Positions 9,658 through 17,813 of a stretch of 64,000 bases of DNA are shown in pieces. Under the pieces are notes generated by a model. It saw nothing but the letters and a program-made list of their open reading frames with translations, was not told the origin of the DNA and ran no database searches. The DNA comes from VRUE01 sp963699215 (GTDB taxonomy: Bacteria > Actinomycetota > Thermoleophilia > Solirubrobacterales > 70-9), in the NCBI GenBank assembly GCA_963699215.1, contig OY969422.1, positions 2,441,407 through 2,505,406 of the forward strand, in the 5' to 3' direction. A program made the translations under genes and the position numbers. Within the stretch, counting starts at the first letter, position 1; every line of letters starts with the position of its first letter.

Positions 9658-10317
9658 TCAGCCTCCCGGCAGCAGGGTCACCTTGCGGGCGAAGCTCTCG
9701 GCGGCGATCAGCCGCAGCGCCTGGCGCTGGGTCAGCCCGAGCGTCGCCGCCGCGGTCGCGCCCGGGCCCGGCCCTTCGGCATTTGGCCTCAGTGCCGAGC
9801 AGCGGCACGCGCGGCGGCGGCGACGTAGGTGCGACCGGCCCCGCCGACAGCCGGTTCGCTCGTCACCACCACGTCGACCCTCGACCCGGACGCGGGACCG
9901 AGCGACCAGCAGCGCATCGGCGCCGCTGACCGCGATCTCGACCGGACGGCGGTCCCCCCCGAGCGCGGTGGGGGCCGGCTTCTCCCTTCGCCCGGCGCGC
10001 AACTGCGCGCCGAGCAGATAGGAGCCGGCCGGCAGCCGCGCTCGCGGAACCAGACCCAGGGCTTCGCTCGGGCGCGGCCAGCGCCCCCGGCGGCGCGAAC
10101 CGCTCCGGAACCCGCCGCAGCTCGAGGGCGGAGCCGACCTCCCGCGGGCCGATCCGCCGCCCGGCGGCGAGGTCCGCGGCGAGCGACGACGACCGGCCGC
10201 AGCGGGCCGTACCCGCGCACGACGCTTGCCCGGTAGCCGTCGGCGATCGCCGCCGCTCGCCGCCGCGGCAAGCAGCGCCAGCAGGAGGAACCCGAGGGCG
10301 CGCCTGCGCCGGCTCAT
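9658..10317 (-). CDS. cpaB: SAF-domain protein, CpaB/RcpC-like Flp pilus assembly factor, frameshifted
   Basis: Likely envelope-attached pilus assembly protein. It has an N-terminal membrane anchor (MSRRRRALGFLLLALLAAAAS), then an SAF-like stretch readable across frames: VVVARRDLAAGRRIGPREV, SEALGLVPRARLPAGSYLL, and the typical end TLGLTQRQALRLIAAESFARK. At least four indels break it between 9790 and 10270. The ATG overlaps the kinase stop by four bases. About 220 residues suits a short actinobacterial CpaB homologue. The assignment rests on the SAF motifs and the Tad context. Confidence 0.65.
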   Translation of the reverse strand: MSRRRRALGFLLLALLAAAASGGDRRRLPGKRRARVRPAAAGRRRSPRTSPPGGGSARGRSAPPSSCGGFRSGSRRRGRWPRPSEALGLVPRARLPAGSYLLGAQLRAGRREKPAPTALGGDRRPVEIAVSGADALLVARSRVRVEGRRGGDERTGCRRGRSHLRRRRRACRCSALRPNAEGPGPGATAAATLGLTQRQALRLIAAESFARKVTLLPGG

Positions 10318-11039
10318 GCCGCGAGCGAGCCCCGGTCGCTCGCCAGGGGCAGCTCGAGCAGGGCGAGCGAGCCGCGCTCCGAGCGCCGCAGGGCGAAGCG
10401 GCCATCGTGCGCGGCCGCCACCCGCCTCACCACGACCAGGCCATGGCCGTGGCGGCGCCGGCCGGAGAGCCGGCCGATCACCTCGGCGGGCGTGTCCCGC
10501 CGAGTCTCGGGGCGCGAGGCGCGGCCCGAGTCGGCGATAACGATCCGCACCCGGCCCTTGTGCGGACGCGCGTCGACCGCGATCTCCGGCCCGCCGTGCT
10601 CGATCGCGTTGACGATCAGGTTGTCGAGCGCCTGCGCGAGCGCGACCCGGTCGCCGGACACAACGGCCCGCCCGGCGCGCCAGCGCAGGCTCAGCGATCC
10701 GCCGCCGAGGCTCGCCCGCGACCGCCAGCGCCGCAGCGCCGCTTCGACCAGCGGCCGCACCTCCACCGCTTCCGCCGGTCGCTGCAGGGTCCCGCCGTTG
10801 ACCTCGCGGTCGAGCCGCTCCAGCGCCGCCGCGGCCAGCCGCACCGAGCCGGCCAGCACCGGCGGCGAGGCGGCTCCCCCGCCGGCGAGGGCGATCGCCT
10901 GCAGCGGTCGGCGCAGCTCGTGCAGCGCTTCGTTGAGGGCGCTGCGGCGGCGGCCGGCGCGCAGCTTCTGCGCCGCGGCAACACCGGCCATCGAGGCGGC
11001 CAGCGGCCATCCGGCGACAATCTCCGCGAGCTCGGTCAT
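10314..11039 (-). CDS. Sensor histidine kinase of the Tad operon
   Basis: A compact 241-residue kinase that would phosphorylate the response regulator encoded immediately upstream. The dimerisation/phosphoacceptor box reads ALHELRRPLQAI with the histidine at about residue 41. The N box is LDNLIVNAIEHG (about 142-153), followed by a G1-like VIADSG and a G2-like RRRHGHGLVVVRR. There is little N-terminal sensor region and at most one weak hydrophobic stretch, so it may sense a cytoplasmic cue. It overlaps both neighbours by four bases. Its place at the head of a pilus operon suggests control of that operon, which is an inference. Confidence 0.85.
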   Translation of the reverse strand: MTELAEIVAGWPLAASMAGVAAAQKLRAGRRRSALNEALHELRRPLQAIALAGGGAASPPVLAGSVRLAAAALERLDREVNGGTLQRPAEAVEVRPLVEAALRRWRSRASLGGGSLSLRWRAGRAVVSGDRVALAQALDNLIVNAIEHGGPEIAVDARPHKGRVRIVIADSGRASRPETRRDTPAEVIGRLSGRRRHGHGLVVVRRVAAAHDGRFALRRSERGSLALLELPLASDRGSLAA

Positions 11040-11749
11040 CCGTCGAGCAGGCGGTAGCCGTAACCCCAGCAGTTGATCACGTAGCGGGCGCGCTCGGGGT
11101 CGAGCTTGCGCCGCAGCCGGCTCACGTGCGAGTCGAGCGTCCGGGACTTGGTCGGCGTCCGGTAGCCCCAGACCTCACTCAACAGCTCGCGCTTGGAGAA
11201 GACCCGGTGCGGGTCGGTGGCCAGCACCCGCAGCAAGGAGAACTCCTTCTTGGACAGCTGCACCTCGCGCCGTCCGACCCAGACTCGGCGCCGCCCGGGA
11301 TCGACGACGATGTCCCCGACCCGGCAGGGTCCGCTGCGCCGCTGCTCGACCCGCCGCAGCACGGCGGCGATCCGCGCCCGCAGCTCGCCGTAGTGGAACG
11401 GCTTCACGACGTAGTCGTCGGCGCCGAACTCGAAGCCGCGAACGCGCTCCTCCTCGGCGCCGCGCCCAGTCAGGACGATCACCGGCAGGCGCGGGTCGAA
11501 GCGGGAGGCGATCCCGTCCGCTTCGCGGATCTCCTGCAGCACGTCGAGCCCCGAGGCGTCGGGAAGGGTCAGGTCGAGCAGCATCAAGTCGGGCTGCTTG
11601 TAGCGGCAGAGCCGCAGCGCGTCGGAGGCGCTGGGAGCCGGCAGCACGCCGAAGCGGTCGGCGACGAGGTTGTCGCAGAGCAGCTCGAGCGTCGGTGTGT
11701 CGTCCTCGCAGACGACGACGCTGGCGATCTCTCGTCGCTGGGGCAGCAT
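11036..11749 (-). CDS. OmpR/PhoB-type response regulator
   Basis: Two-domain DNA-binding regulator. The receiver domain has VVVCEDD with the acidic pair, the phosphorylatable aspartate in LMLLDLTLPD, the threonine in VIVLTGRG and the lysine in DDYVVKPFH. The winged-helix domain includes LSKKEFSLLRVLATDPHRV and SRTLDSHVSRLRRKLD and ends GYGYRLLDG. The ATG giving MLPQRREIASVVV is chosen because longer starts add unrelated residues before the receiver fold. It is the first gene of the Tad operon and divergent from the DUF4917 gene. Confidence 0.93.
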   Translation of the reverse strand: MLPQRREIASVVVCEDDTPTLELLCDNLVADRFGVLPAPSASDALRLCRYKQPDLMLLDLTLPDASGLDVLQEIREADGIASRFDPRLPVIVLTGRGAEEERVRGFEFGADDYVVKPFHYGELRARIAAVLRRVEQRRSGPCRVGDIVVDPGRRRVWVGRREVQLSKKEFSLLRVLATDPHRVFSKRELLSEVWGYRTPTKSRTLDSHVSRLRRKLDPERARYVINCWGYGYRLLDG

Positions 11750-11854
11750 CCACCCGCTTAAGGGCCCAGCGGCGGAAACTCTCCCCCGTAAAACAAGGGA
11801 ACCGCCGCAAAGCGCGAGGATTGATCGCGCCGACCGGACTGCTAAATAACCCGC

Positions 11855-12858
11855 ATGGCAGGGGAGCCCGACGGGACGCTCGTCGACTGGAGGGAAATCG
11901 CCACTTCGCACAAGTGGGACACGCTGCTGCTCGGCAACGGCATGAGCATCAACGTGTGGGAGCCATTTGGGTATCGCAAGCTGTATGACCGGGCGAAGCG
12001 CGGCGATCTTGCGGCGCAGGATCGAAAGCTGTTTTCGTCTACCCCGAACTTCGAGCGGGTGCTCGCCGATCTCCTAACCGCAATCAGGGTCAACGACGCG
12101 GTAGGGCTGGAGACCAAGCCCTTGCTCGAGCGGTATCGCAACATCCAGCGGGCTCTCGTCCAGGCGGTGCGAGAGGTCCACATCAAGCTCGGTCGCGTAC
12201 CCCCAGCGACCCGCAAGGCGATCGGCAACACGATGAGGCAGTTCGAGTGGTCTTCACGACGAGCTACGACCTGCTCGTCTACTGGGCGATGGCGGCTGGG
12301 GGGTTCGAGCCCTTCATGGACCACTTCCGCTATCGGGGTCGGTGCGAGTTCGACCCCGTCAGAGCGAGCGTCCCCGCCAACAAGGTCCCGGTCTACTTCC
12401 TTCACGGGGCACTTCACCTCGTCGTTGGCAGCACGGGGGCCGCCTGGAAGCTCAGGCAGACCGACCTCGACTCCATCCTCCGGCAATTCGGCAAGCCGAT
12501 CAAAGGCGATGCTGGAGCGCGGCCCCTGCTCGTGACCGAGGGCTCTGCCGAAGACAAGCTCGCCGCCATCGAGAGCAATGCCTATCTCTCTCATGCGCTC
12601 GAGCGACTGAGGGGACGAGCGCTCCCCCTCGTCGTGTTCGGCAGCAGCCTGAGCGCGCACGACTCCCATTTGGCCGAAGCTTTGAACGAGAACCCGGACC
12701 GGCCAGTTGCGATCTCGATGCTTCCCGCGCCCAGGAAAGAGCTGCTGGCGCGGCAAGTCGACATATCGGGGCGCCTCGAGGCCAATCCCCTGCTCTTCTT
12801 CGACGCGACTTCGCATCCGCTGGGCGATCCGGCCCTGGCGGTTGCGACGAGCTCCTAG
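11855..12858 (+). CDS. DUF4917/SIR2-like protein, one frameshift
   Basis: About 334 residues in two overlapping frames joined near 12245. It shows a SIR2-fold NAD-site layout: LLLGNGMSINVW near the start, VFTTSYDLLVYW after the break, VYFLHGALHLV in the middle, and LVVFGSSLSAHDSHLAEAL near the end. DUF4917 proteins share these motifs; related SIR2 domains act as NADases in anti-phage systems. The usual TTNYD box reads TTSYD here, so the key asparagine is a serine. No partner effector or sensor gene adjoins. A standalone defence or NAD-related role is an inference. Confidence 0.65.
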
Positions 12859-12862
12859 CGTG

Positions 12863-13093
12863 CTACGCGGCTCGCTTACTCGGCGCCCGGGAGACCTTGC
12901 TTGCGTCGACGACCTTGCCGGTGCGATTCAGGATTCGGATCTCGCCTCCGCCTTCCTGGCGGATCAGCTCTCGCGCGGTCTTGACCGCGTCCGCCTTCGT
13001 CGCGCCATGCGCGGTTGCACGACGGTGGCCCTCCCTGACCACGTCCCAGCCTCTCCCGCTGGCGGCCCTCTTCACATAGCGCGTATTTTTCAT
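12863..13093 (-). CDS. DUF2188-family small protein
   Basis: A 76-residue basic cytoplasmic protein with the DUF2188 pattern: YVKRAASGRGWDVVREG, then a HGATKADAVKTARELIR helix and a closing GGEIRILNRTGKV strand. The ATG has an AGGAG site seven bases upstream; the longer frame up to 13156 lacks homology-like features. The family's molecular role is unknown. It converges on the DUF4917 gene, with four bases between the stops. Confidence 0.75.
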   Translation of the reverse strand: MKNTRYVKRAASGRGWDVVREGHRRATAHGATKADAVKTARELIRQEGGGEIRILNRTGKVVDASKVSRAPSKRAA

Positions 13094-13133
13094 CCAGATC
13101 TCCTCGTGGCCGTCTTCCTGCGCTGACCCTACG

Positions 13134-13475
13134 TTAGCCGTCGGCGGATCCCGCACCCGGCCGGCGACCCATCCTCTCCCGGGAGGGCAGCTCGAGGACG
13201 GCGCTCGCGCGCCGGTTGGAGGCGAAGCGACGCGGCTGCACGCCCTGCCTGATCGAGCAGGGCCTGCCTTCGCAGTCGAGGAAGACGAGATCGAGCGCGA
13301 AGCGCATGCCGAAGGTGTGGACGCTGGAGCAGCGCGGGATCAGGAGCCCGGGGCCGGCCCGGGCGCGGTCGAGATGGGAGAGCCCGAGCAGGCGCGCGCC
13401 GGTCCCGGTGGCCACCGGGACCTCGCGGCCGAGGACCGTCGCCGACGGGAGATTGCGGAAGCGGCGTGAGGCCAC
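13134..13475 (-). CDS. DUF192-family protein
   Basis: A 113-residue protein with the DUF192 core: a GLLIPRCSSVHTFGMRFALD segment followed by LVFLDCEGRPCSIRQGVQP. The conserved histidine, the FGM triad and the aspartate are all present. The family has a small beta fold of unsettled function, often exported, but no signal peptide is visible here. It may share a transcript with the downstream DUF2188 gene, 40 bases away. Confidence 0.78.
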   Translation of the reverse strand: MASRRFRNLPSATVLGREVPVATGTGARLLGLSHLDRARAGPGLLIPRCSSVHTFGMRFALDLVFLDCEGRPCSIRQGVQPRRFASNRRASAVLELPSRERMGRRPGAGSADG

Positions 13476-13568
13476 GCAGGTAAAAGGGGCTGGCTACCCG
13501 GTTCTCTCCCCCCGAGGAAAAGCGCAACACCTCGTTCAGCGGTTGCCGCTCCTAGGCACGGGGCTACG

Positions 13569-13634
13569 ATGACAGGCATGATCCAGCACCTGCTGTCGCC
13601 GGGCTGCGACAGCGGATTGGCTTCAACTCAATGA
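13569..13634 (+). CDS. Possible 21-residue leader ORF
   Basis: An ATG-initiated ORF of 21 codons (MTGMIQHLLSPGCDSGLAST, then Q) whose TGA overlaps the ATG of the next gene (ATGA). The overlap suggests coupled translation and a leader role. No ribosome site stands out, and chance occurrence cannot be excluded at this length. Confidence 0.3.
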   Translation: MTGMIQHLLSPGCDSGLASTQ

Positions 13635-14098
13635 ACAAGAAGACGACCCGCAGAGGAAATTACGAGTCGGGCTCCGACTACGTGCTCGAGTACGGCGAGC
13701 TCCGCTTCGCCTTCAACGAGGAGGACTTCGGCCAGCGCGTCGAGCAGGCCGCGGTCAAACTCGGCTTCGTCCAGCAGGGCCTCAGCCGCGAGGAGCTGGA
13801 CGACCTGCTCGACCTGGCCGTCAACGGCGAGATCTCCGAGCCCAGCTCGCGTCTCGGTGAGCACATCAACTCCAACTGGGAGGACCTGGTCGGCCCCGCC
13901 AACCGCAGCCTCGTCCACTGGCTGCGCCGCCTCGTCTTCCGCGGCGCCTGGCTCGACCAGCGGGTCAAGGAGGGCGAGCTGGACGTCGTCTTCGACGAGC
14001 ACACCCAGACCTTCGGCTACGTCCAGCCGGACCGCAGCAACGAGCCGATCGAGCTCTCCAAAGAGCCATCCTGGCGCCGCATCGCCTACCGCGGCTGA
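13631..14098 (+). CDS. Conserved-looking acidic protein of unknown function
   Basis: A 155-residue soluble protein without signal peptide or membrane segment. It is acidic, with YVLEYGELRFAFNEEDFGQRVEQAAVKLG near the N-terminus (partly quoted), a helical middle (SREELDDLLDLAVNGEISEPSS) and a C-terminus containing FDEHTQTFGYVQPDRSN. No family is recognised. Codon use is like its neighbours and the frame is intact. Its last 13 bases overlap the end of the convergent propeller gene. Confidence 0.7.
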   Translation: MNKKTTRRGNYESGSDYVLEYGELRFAFNEEDFGQRVEQAAVKLGFVQQGLSREELDDLLDLAVNGEISEPSSRLGEHINSNWEDLVGPANRSLVHWLRRLVFRGAWLDQRVKEGELDVVFDEHTQTFGYVQPDRSNEPIELSKEPSWRRIAYRG

Positions 14099-15297
14099 GC
14101 GCGTTTCCGCACCAGCGTCAGAGACTTCGCCTTCGTAGTCGGCGCTTTCATGGGCTCGCTGTATTTGACGCGGACATTGACGCGGGCTCTTCCTTTGTTG
14201 CGCAGTTGACGGCGAATGTTGTGGCCGTCCCAGCCTTTGGCCGAGGGCCAGATCCGCAACCACTTACGGCCGCCGCCGGATAGGGCGGGTCCGACGCCTT
14301 CGCCAGCGAACCGCCAGCTCAGCCCGGGGCTCCCCGTCACGACGAAGTGACCGGAGTCCGGAACATCGACCGCCAAGAAGGCGACGCCTCTACTCGGGTT
14401 GCGTTTCAGCTTTCCGAACCGGATGCTGCTCTGCGGCAGTGGCGGCGGTACGTAGTAGACGGAATCGACGGCAACCGCACAGGGCAAGCCCAGGTCGGGG
14501 AGAAAGCCTCGATCGACGCCCGTGCCGTTCAGGTTTGCCCGGCCTATGCGTCCGGAGTCGATCGCATCTTCGGCCCAGTAGACATGCGTGGCGTCGACCG
14601 CGATGCTGCAAGGCCGGTCGAGGCCGGCGATGAATTCGGGTTCGGCGTTCGTTCCGCCGATGTCGGCACGACCGATCGTGCCGAGGAAATCCGACCAGAA
14701 GATGTGCGATGCGTTGACGGCGACGCCGCAAACACTGGCAGCGGTCGGGACGAACGACTGCACAACGCTTCCGCCGTCGAGATCGGCGCGACCCAGCGAG
14801 CTACCCGACCCACTGCCCCAGAAGACACTGGATCCGTTCACCGCCACGCCGCAGGGGCTGCTTCCTGCCTCGATGAAGTCCTGGGTCGCATCCGTGCCAT
14901 CCAAGTTCGCCCGGCCGATAGTGGTTCCGCCGAAATTGGCCCAGTAGACGTGCGATCCGTCGATCGCCACGCCGCACGGCTCGTCGGCGCCAACGACAAA
15001 CGAATAGTTCGGGTCCGATCCATCTAGGTTCGCTCGCCCGATCGCATTGGACGAGCGGCTTGCCCAGAAGACGTGGGTCGCATTAACCGCCAGCCCACAG
15101 ACATCGCCGGTCGAATGAATGAAGCCACCGGTGAAGAACCTCGAGAAGTCCGGCACGTCGCTGCGGTAGCTGCGATCGAGGTTCATCCGCTCGATCCCGT
15201 TGTTGCTCTCCCAGTAGAGCATTGCCTCGGCTCGACCGAAGAGAGCGAAGCAGAGAAGCGCAGCGAGCGCAGCGGACTTGCCGACAAGAGCCTTCAA
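14086..15297 (-). CDS. Secreted YWTD/NHL-like beta-propeller protein
   Basis: 403 residues with a signal peptide (KSAALAALLCFALFGRAEA). Six or so repeats of about 45 residues follow, each with a CGVAVN..HVFWAS core and an IGRANLDG strand, resembling low-density-lipoprotein-receptor YWTD or NHL blades. One cysteine per repeat recurs at the CGVAV position. A basic C-terminal domain (about 300-403) ends LTLVRKRAQPR. Propellers of this type bind proteins or glycans outside the cell. No enzyme signature is present and the ligand is unknown. Confidence 0.75.
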   Translation of the reverse strand: MKALVGKSAALAALLCFALFGRAEAMLYWESNNGIERMNLDRSYRSDVPDFSRFFTGGFIHSTGDVCGLAVNATHVFWASRSSNAIGRANLDGSDPNYSFVVGADEPCGVAIDGSHVYWANFGGTTIGRANLDGTDATQDFIEAGSSPCGVAVNGSSVFWGSGSGSSLGRADLDGGSVVQSFVPTAASVCGVAVNASHIFWSDFLGTIGRADIGGTNAEPEFIAGLDRPCSIAVDATHVYWAEDAIDSGRIGRANLNGTGVDRGFLPDLGLPCAVAVDSVYYVPPPLPQSSIRFGKLKRNPSRGVAFLAVDVPDSGHFVVTGSPGLSWRFAGEGVGPALSGGGRKWLRIWPSAKGWDGHNIRRQLRNKGRARVNVRVKYSEPMKAPTTKAKSLTLVRKRAQPR

Positions 15298-15309
15298 GGC
15301 CCGTAGATG

Positions 15310-16128
15310 CTACGCGGAGCGCTCTACCGCGGCGACCACGGTGAGGGAGCCGCCACCGCTGGCCCCGAGGCCGGCGTCGAACAGCTCGCGGGCCTCGTCG
15401 GGACCGGCGAAGGACTCGGCGAAGCGGCTCAGCGAGTCGACCAGGACGATCACGTCCTCGCCCGCGCCGGCGCGGGTGCGGGCTTGAGCGAGGGCGTCGT
15501 CGGCGTGGTGGGATTTGCCCGCGGAGACGATCTCGGCCTTGGGGGCCTCGCGCTTCCACTCGGCAAGCTCCTCGGGTGTCGGGTCGACGAGCAGCGCGAT
15601 CGGGTCGGGCCCGTCGGAGGTGTCGGAGAGCTCCGCGGCAATCTCGCGCAGTAGCGCCGTGCAACCGGCGCGGCTCTCGGCGTAGACGATCGCCTGGCGC
15701 CCGGACGCCGCCGGCAGCAGCAGGTCGTGGACGCGAATCCCCTTGCGACGCCGGCCCCAGCGCCGCCGCCGGCGTTTGCGCTTCGGCCGCTCCGTCGCGG
15801 CCGCAGCGGCCGGCTCGGGTGCCGGGTCGGGCGCGGGTGCCGGGTCGGGCGCGGGTGCCGCGGGCTCTTTTTTCGGCTCCCTGCGGGGCTCGCGCCGCTG
15901 GCGCTGCTCGCGCGGCTTGCCGCCGCGATCGCGCTGTTGCCTGCGCTTGCCCTGCTCGCCGCCGTCGCGCCCGCCTTTTTTCGGCCTCGCGCCTCCCTTC
16001 GCCTCGCCGCCGGCCAACTTCTCGATCAGCTCGGCGCGGGACAGCATCCGGTAGCGCTCGATGCCGGCGTCGGCGGCAAGCTCGTGCAGCTCGGCGAGGT
16101 GCTTGGACTCCAGCTCGGTCTTGGTCAC
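15310..16128 (-). CDS. Rho-like protein with degenerate P-loop
   Basis: 272 residues. The N-terminus (LAELHELAADAGIERYRMLSR, then AELIEKLAG) is a Rho N-terminal domain. A basic, Pro/Arg-rich linker follows (about 45-125). The C-terminal part matches the Rho ATPase core: LLLPAASGRQAIVYAESRAG aligns with the Walker A region, PIALLVDPTPEELAEWKRE with the segment around the Rho DERPEEV box, DVIVLVDSLSRFAESF with Walker B, and GASGGGSLTVVA with the GGSLT strand. The P-loop lysine is absent (AGCT where Rho has AGKT), and the protein stops where Rho continues. It is probably not an active translocase; RNA binding or Rho modulation is possible. The start is GTG. Confidence 0.7.
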   Translation of the reverse strand: MTKTELESKHLAELHELAADAGIERYRMLSRAELIEKLAGGEAKGGARPKKGGRDGGEQGKRRQQRDRGGKPREQRQRREPRREPKKEPAAPAPDPAPAPDPAPEPAAAAATERPKRKRRRRRWGRRRKGIRVHDLLLPAASGRQAIVYAESRAGCTALLREIAAELSDTSDGPDPIALLVDPTPEELAEWKREAPKAEIVSAGKSHHADDALAQARTRAGAGEDVIVLVDSLSRFAESFAGPDEARELFDAGLGASGGGSLTVVAAVERSA

Positions 16129-16154
16129 GGTCGGCAGGCTAGTCGACCCGGCGG

Positions 16155-17813
16155 CTAGGCGGGGTTGCCGGCCTCGGCGGCGGCCGGCCAGGCCTCGGCC
16201 TCGCGCTTCACCTGCCGCCGCGACCAGCCCAGCTCGGCGCCGAGCGCCTCGGCGACCGGGCGGGCGGAGTCGGCGTCGCGCAGCTGCGGCGCCGCGAGCA
16301 GCCCCAGCCGGGTGCGGCGCAGGAGGACGTCGGCGACGCAGCGCGCCTGCTCCAGCCGGGCAGCGATCGCCACCTCGGCGAGCAGGTCGGGGCGGCCGTC
16401 GACGATCGGCCGCGCCAGCTTCGGCTGCTCGCGAGCCAGGTCGAGCACCGCCCGCGCCGCGTGCCCGTAGCGGAAGGCGAGCTGGGCAATCGCCTCCTCC
16501 CCCACGCCCGCGGGTGCCTCCAGATCCTCCGGCCGCACCTGCATCCCGAGCGGGATCTCGGCCGTGTGACAGGGGGCCTCGCGGCCCTCGCGGCCGACCA
16601 AGCGGTCGACCGTCTGCTTCGCCATCCGCCGCCAGGTGGTCAGCTTGCCGCCGGTGATCGTCAGCATCCCCGACGACGTCTCGTACAGCTCCGCTTTGCG
16701 CGAGATGTCGACCGACTTCTTCGGGTCGCCGGTCGAGAGCAGCGGCCGCACGCCGGCGTAGGCGCCGACCAGGTCGGCCTCGCCGAGCTCTGTGCCGAAG
16801 AAGGCGTTGACCGCGTCGAGCAGGTACTCGACGTCGGCCGCGCTGGGCTGGGGGCGGTCGATGTCATCGTCGTAGTCGTTGTCGGTGGTGCCGACCAGGG
16901 TGCGGCCGTACCAGGGCAGGGCGAAGATGTGACGGCCCTCGCCGGCGGGGACGATGCAGGCGGCGCTGCCGGTCGAGAGATCGTCGCGGTCGAGCAGGAC
17001 GTGGGTGCCGCGGCTGGGCGCGATCCGCGGCACATCCTCCTCCTCGACCACCTCGGGCCCGACCCGGTCGGCCCAGACGCCGGTGGCGTTGACGACGCTC
17101 TCCGCCCCGACCTCGAAGCGCTCGCCCGACTCCGCCTCGACCGCGGCGACGCCGACCGCGCGGCCGTCGTGCGTGAGCACCTCGACCACCTCGGTCCCGT
17201 TCAGCATCACCGCGCCGAAGCGCTCGGCCTCGCCGAGGATGGTGAGGACGAGGCGCACGTCGTCGGTCTGACAGTCGTAGAAGAGGTAGGCGTCGTTGGG
17301 ATCGCGCGGCTCCAGCGAGGGGACCAGCTCGAGCAGCTCGTCGCGGTCGATCGTGCGGTGGCGGTCGGGCGACCAGTAGAAGTCTTCGTCCACTTCCTTC
17401 GAGGAGCGGATCTCGCGGCGGCTGCGGCCGACCCTGGTGGTCGCCATCACGTCGTACATGTTGAGCCCCATCCCGAGTTTGCGGTCGCGGCGCTCCGCGG
17501 CGAAGGAGGGGACGAGAAAGGGCGTCGGGTAGACCAGGTGCGGCGCCAGCTGCACCATCAGCTGGCGCTCGAGCAGCGCCTCGCGGACGAGGCCGAGGTC
17601 GAGGTTCTGCAGGTAACGGAGGCCGCCGTGGATCATCTTCGAGGAGCGGCTGGAGGTGCCGACCGCGTAGTCGCCGCGCTCCAGCAGCGCCACCGAGTAG
17701 CCGCGCGAGGCGGCGTCGAGGGCGACCCCGGCGCCGGTGATGCCGCCGCCGATCACGACCACCTCGAAGCGCCGCCCAGCGATCTCCTCCAGGGCTGCGG
17801 CGCGAGTCAGCAT
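16155..17813 (-). CDS. glpD: Glycerol-3-phosphate dehydrogenase, FAD-dependent (GlpD)
   Basis: Membrane-associated flavoenzyme oxidising glycerol-3-phosphate to dihydroxyacetone phosphate and passing electrons to quinone. The FAD-binding Rossmann motif VVVIGGGITGAGVALDAASRG is at residues 18-38 (partly quoted). SSRSSKMIHGGLRYLQ, YDCQTDDVRL, VNATGVWAD and ITGGKLTTWRRMA are characteristic of GlpD. The length of 552 residues is normal. Its ATG overlaps the nitroreductase stop (TGATG), so it is probably co-transcribed at the end of the cobalamin-riboswitch operon, although its role there is not obvious. Confidence 0.93.
   Translation of the reverse strand: MLTRAAALEEIAGRRFEVVVIGGGITGAGVALDAASRGYSVALLERGDYAVGTSSRSSKMIHGGLRYLQNLDLGLVREALLERQLMVQLAPHLVYPTPFLVPSFAAERRDRKLGMGLNMYDVMATTRVGRSRREIRSSKEVDEDFYWSPDRHRTIDRDELLELVPSLEPRDPNDAYLFYDCQTDDVRLVLTILGEAERFGAVMLNGTEVVEVLTHDGRAVGVAAVEAESGERFEVGAESVVNATGVWADRVGPEVVEEEDVPRIAPSRGTHVLLDRDDLSTGSAACIVPAGEGRHIFALPWYGRTLVGTTDNDYDDDIDRPQPSAADVEYLLDAVNAFFGTELGEADLVGAYAGVRPLLSTGDPKKSVDISRKAELYETSSGMLTITGGKLTTWRRMAKQTVDRLVGREGREAPCHTAEIPLGMQVRPEDLEAPAGVGEEAIAQLAFRYGHAARAVLDLAREQPKLARPIVDGRPDLLAEVAIAARLEQARCVADVLLRRTRLGLLAAPQLRDADSARPVAEALGAELGWSRRQVKREAEAWPAAAEAGNPA

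Noticed and set aside
1..10317. Programmed frameshifting as the cause of the broken frames
   Set aside because: Breaks are too many, in both directions, and without shared slippery motifs or downstream structures.
14086..15297. CRISPR-like or tandem DNA repeat in the propeller gene
   Set aside because: The periodicity is at protein level (about 45 residues) with divergent DNA; no regular direct repeats with spacers occur anywhere in the window.
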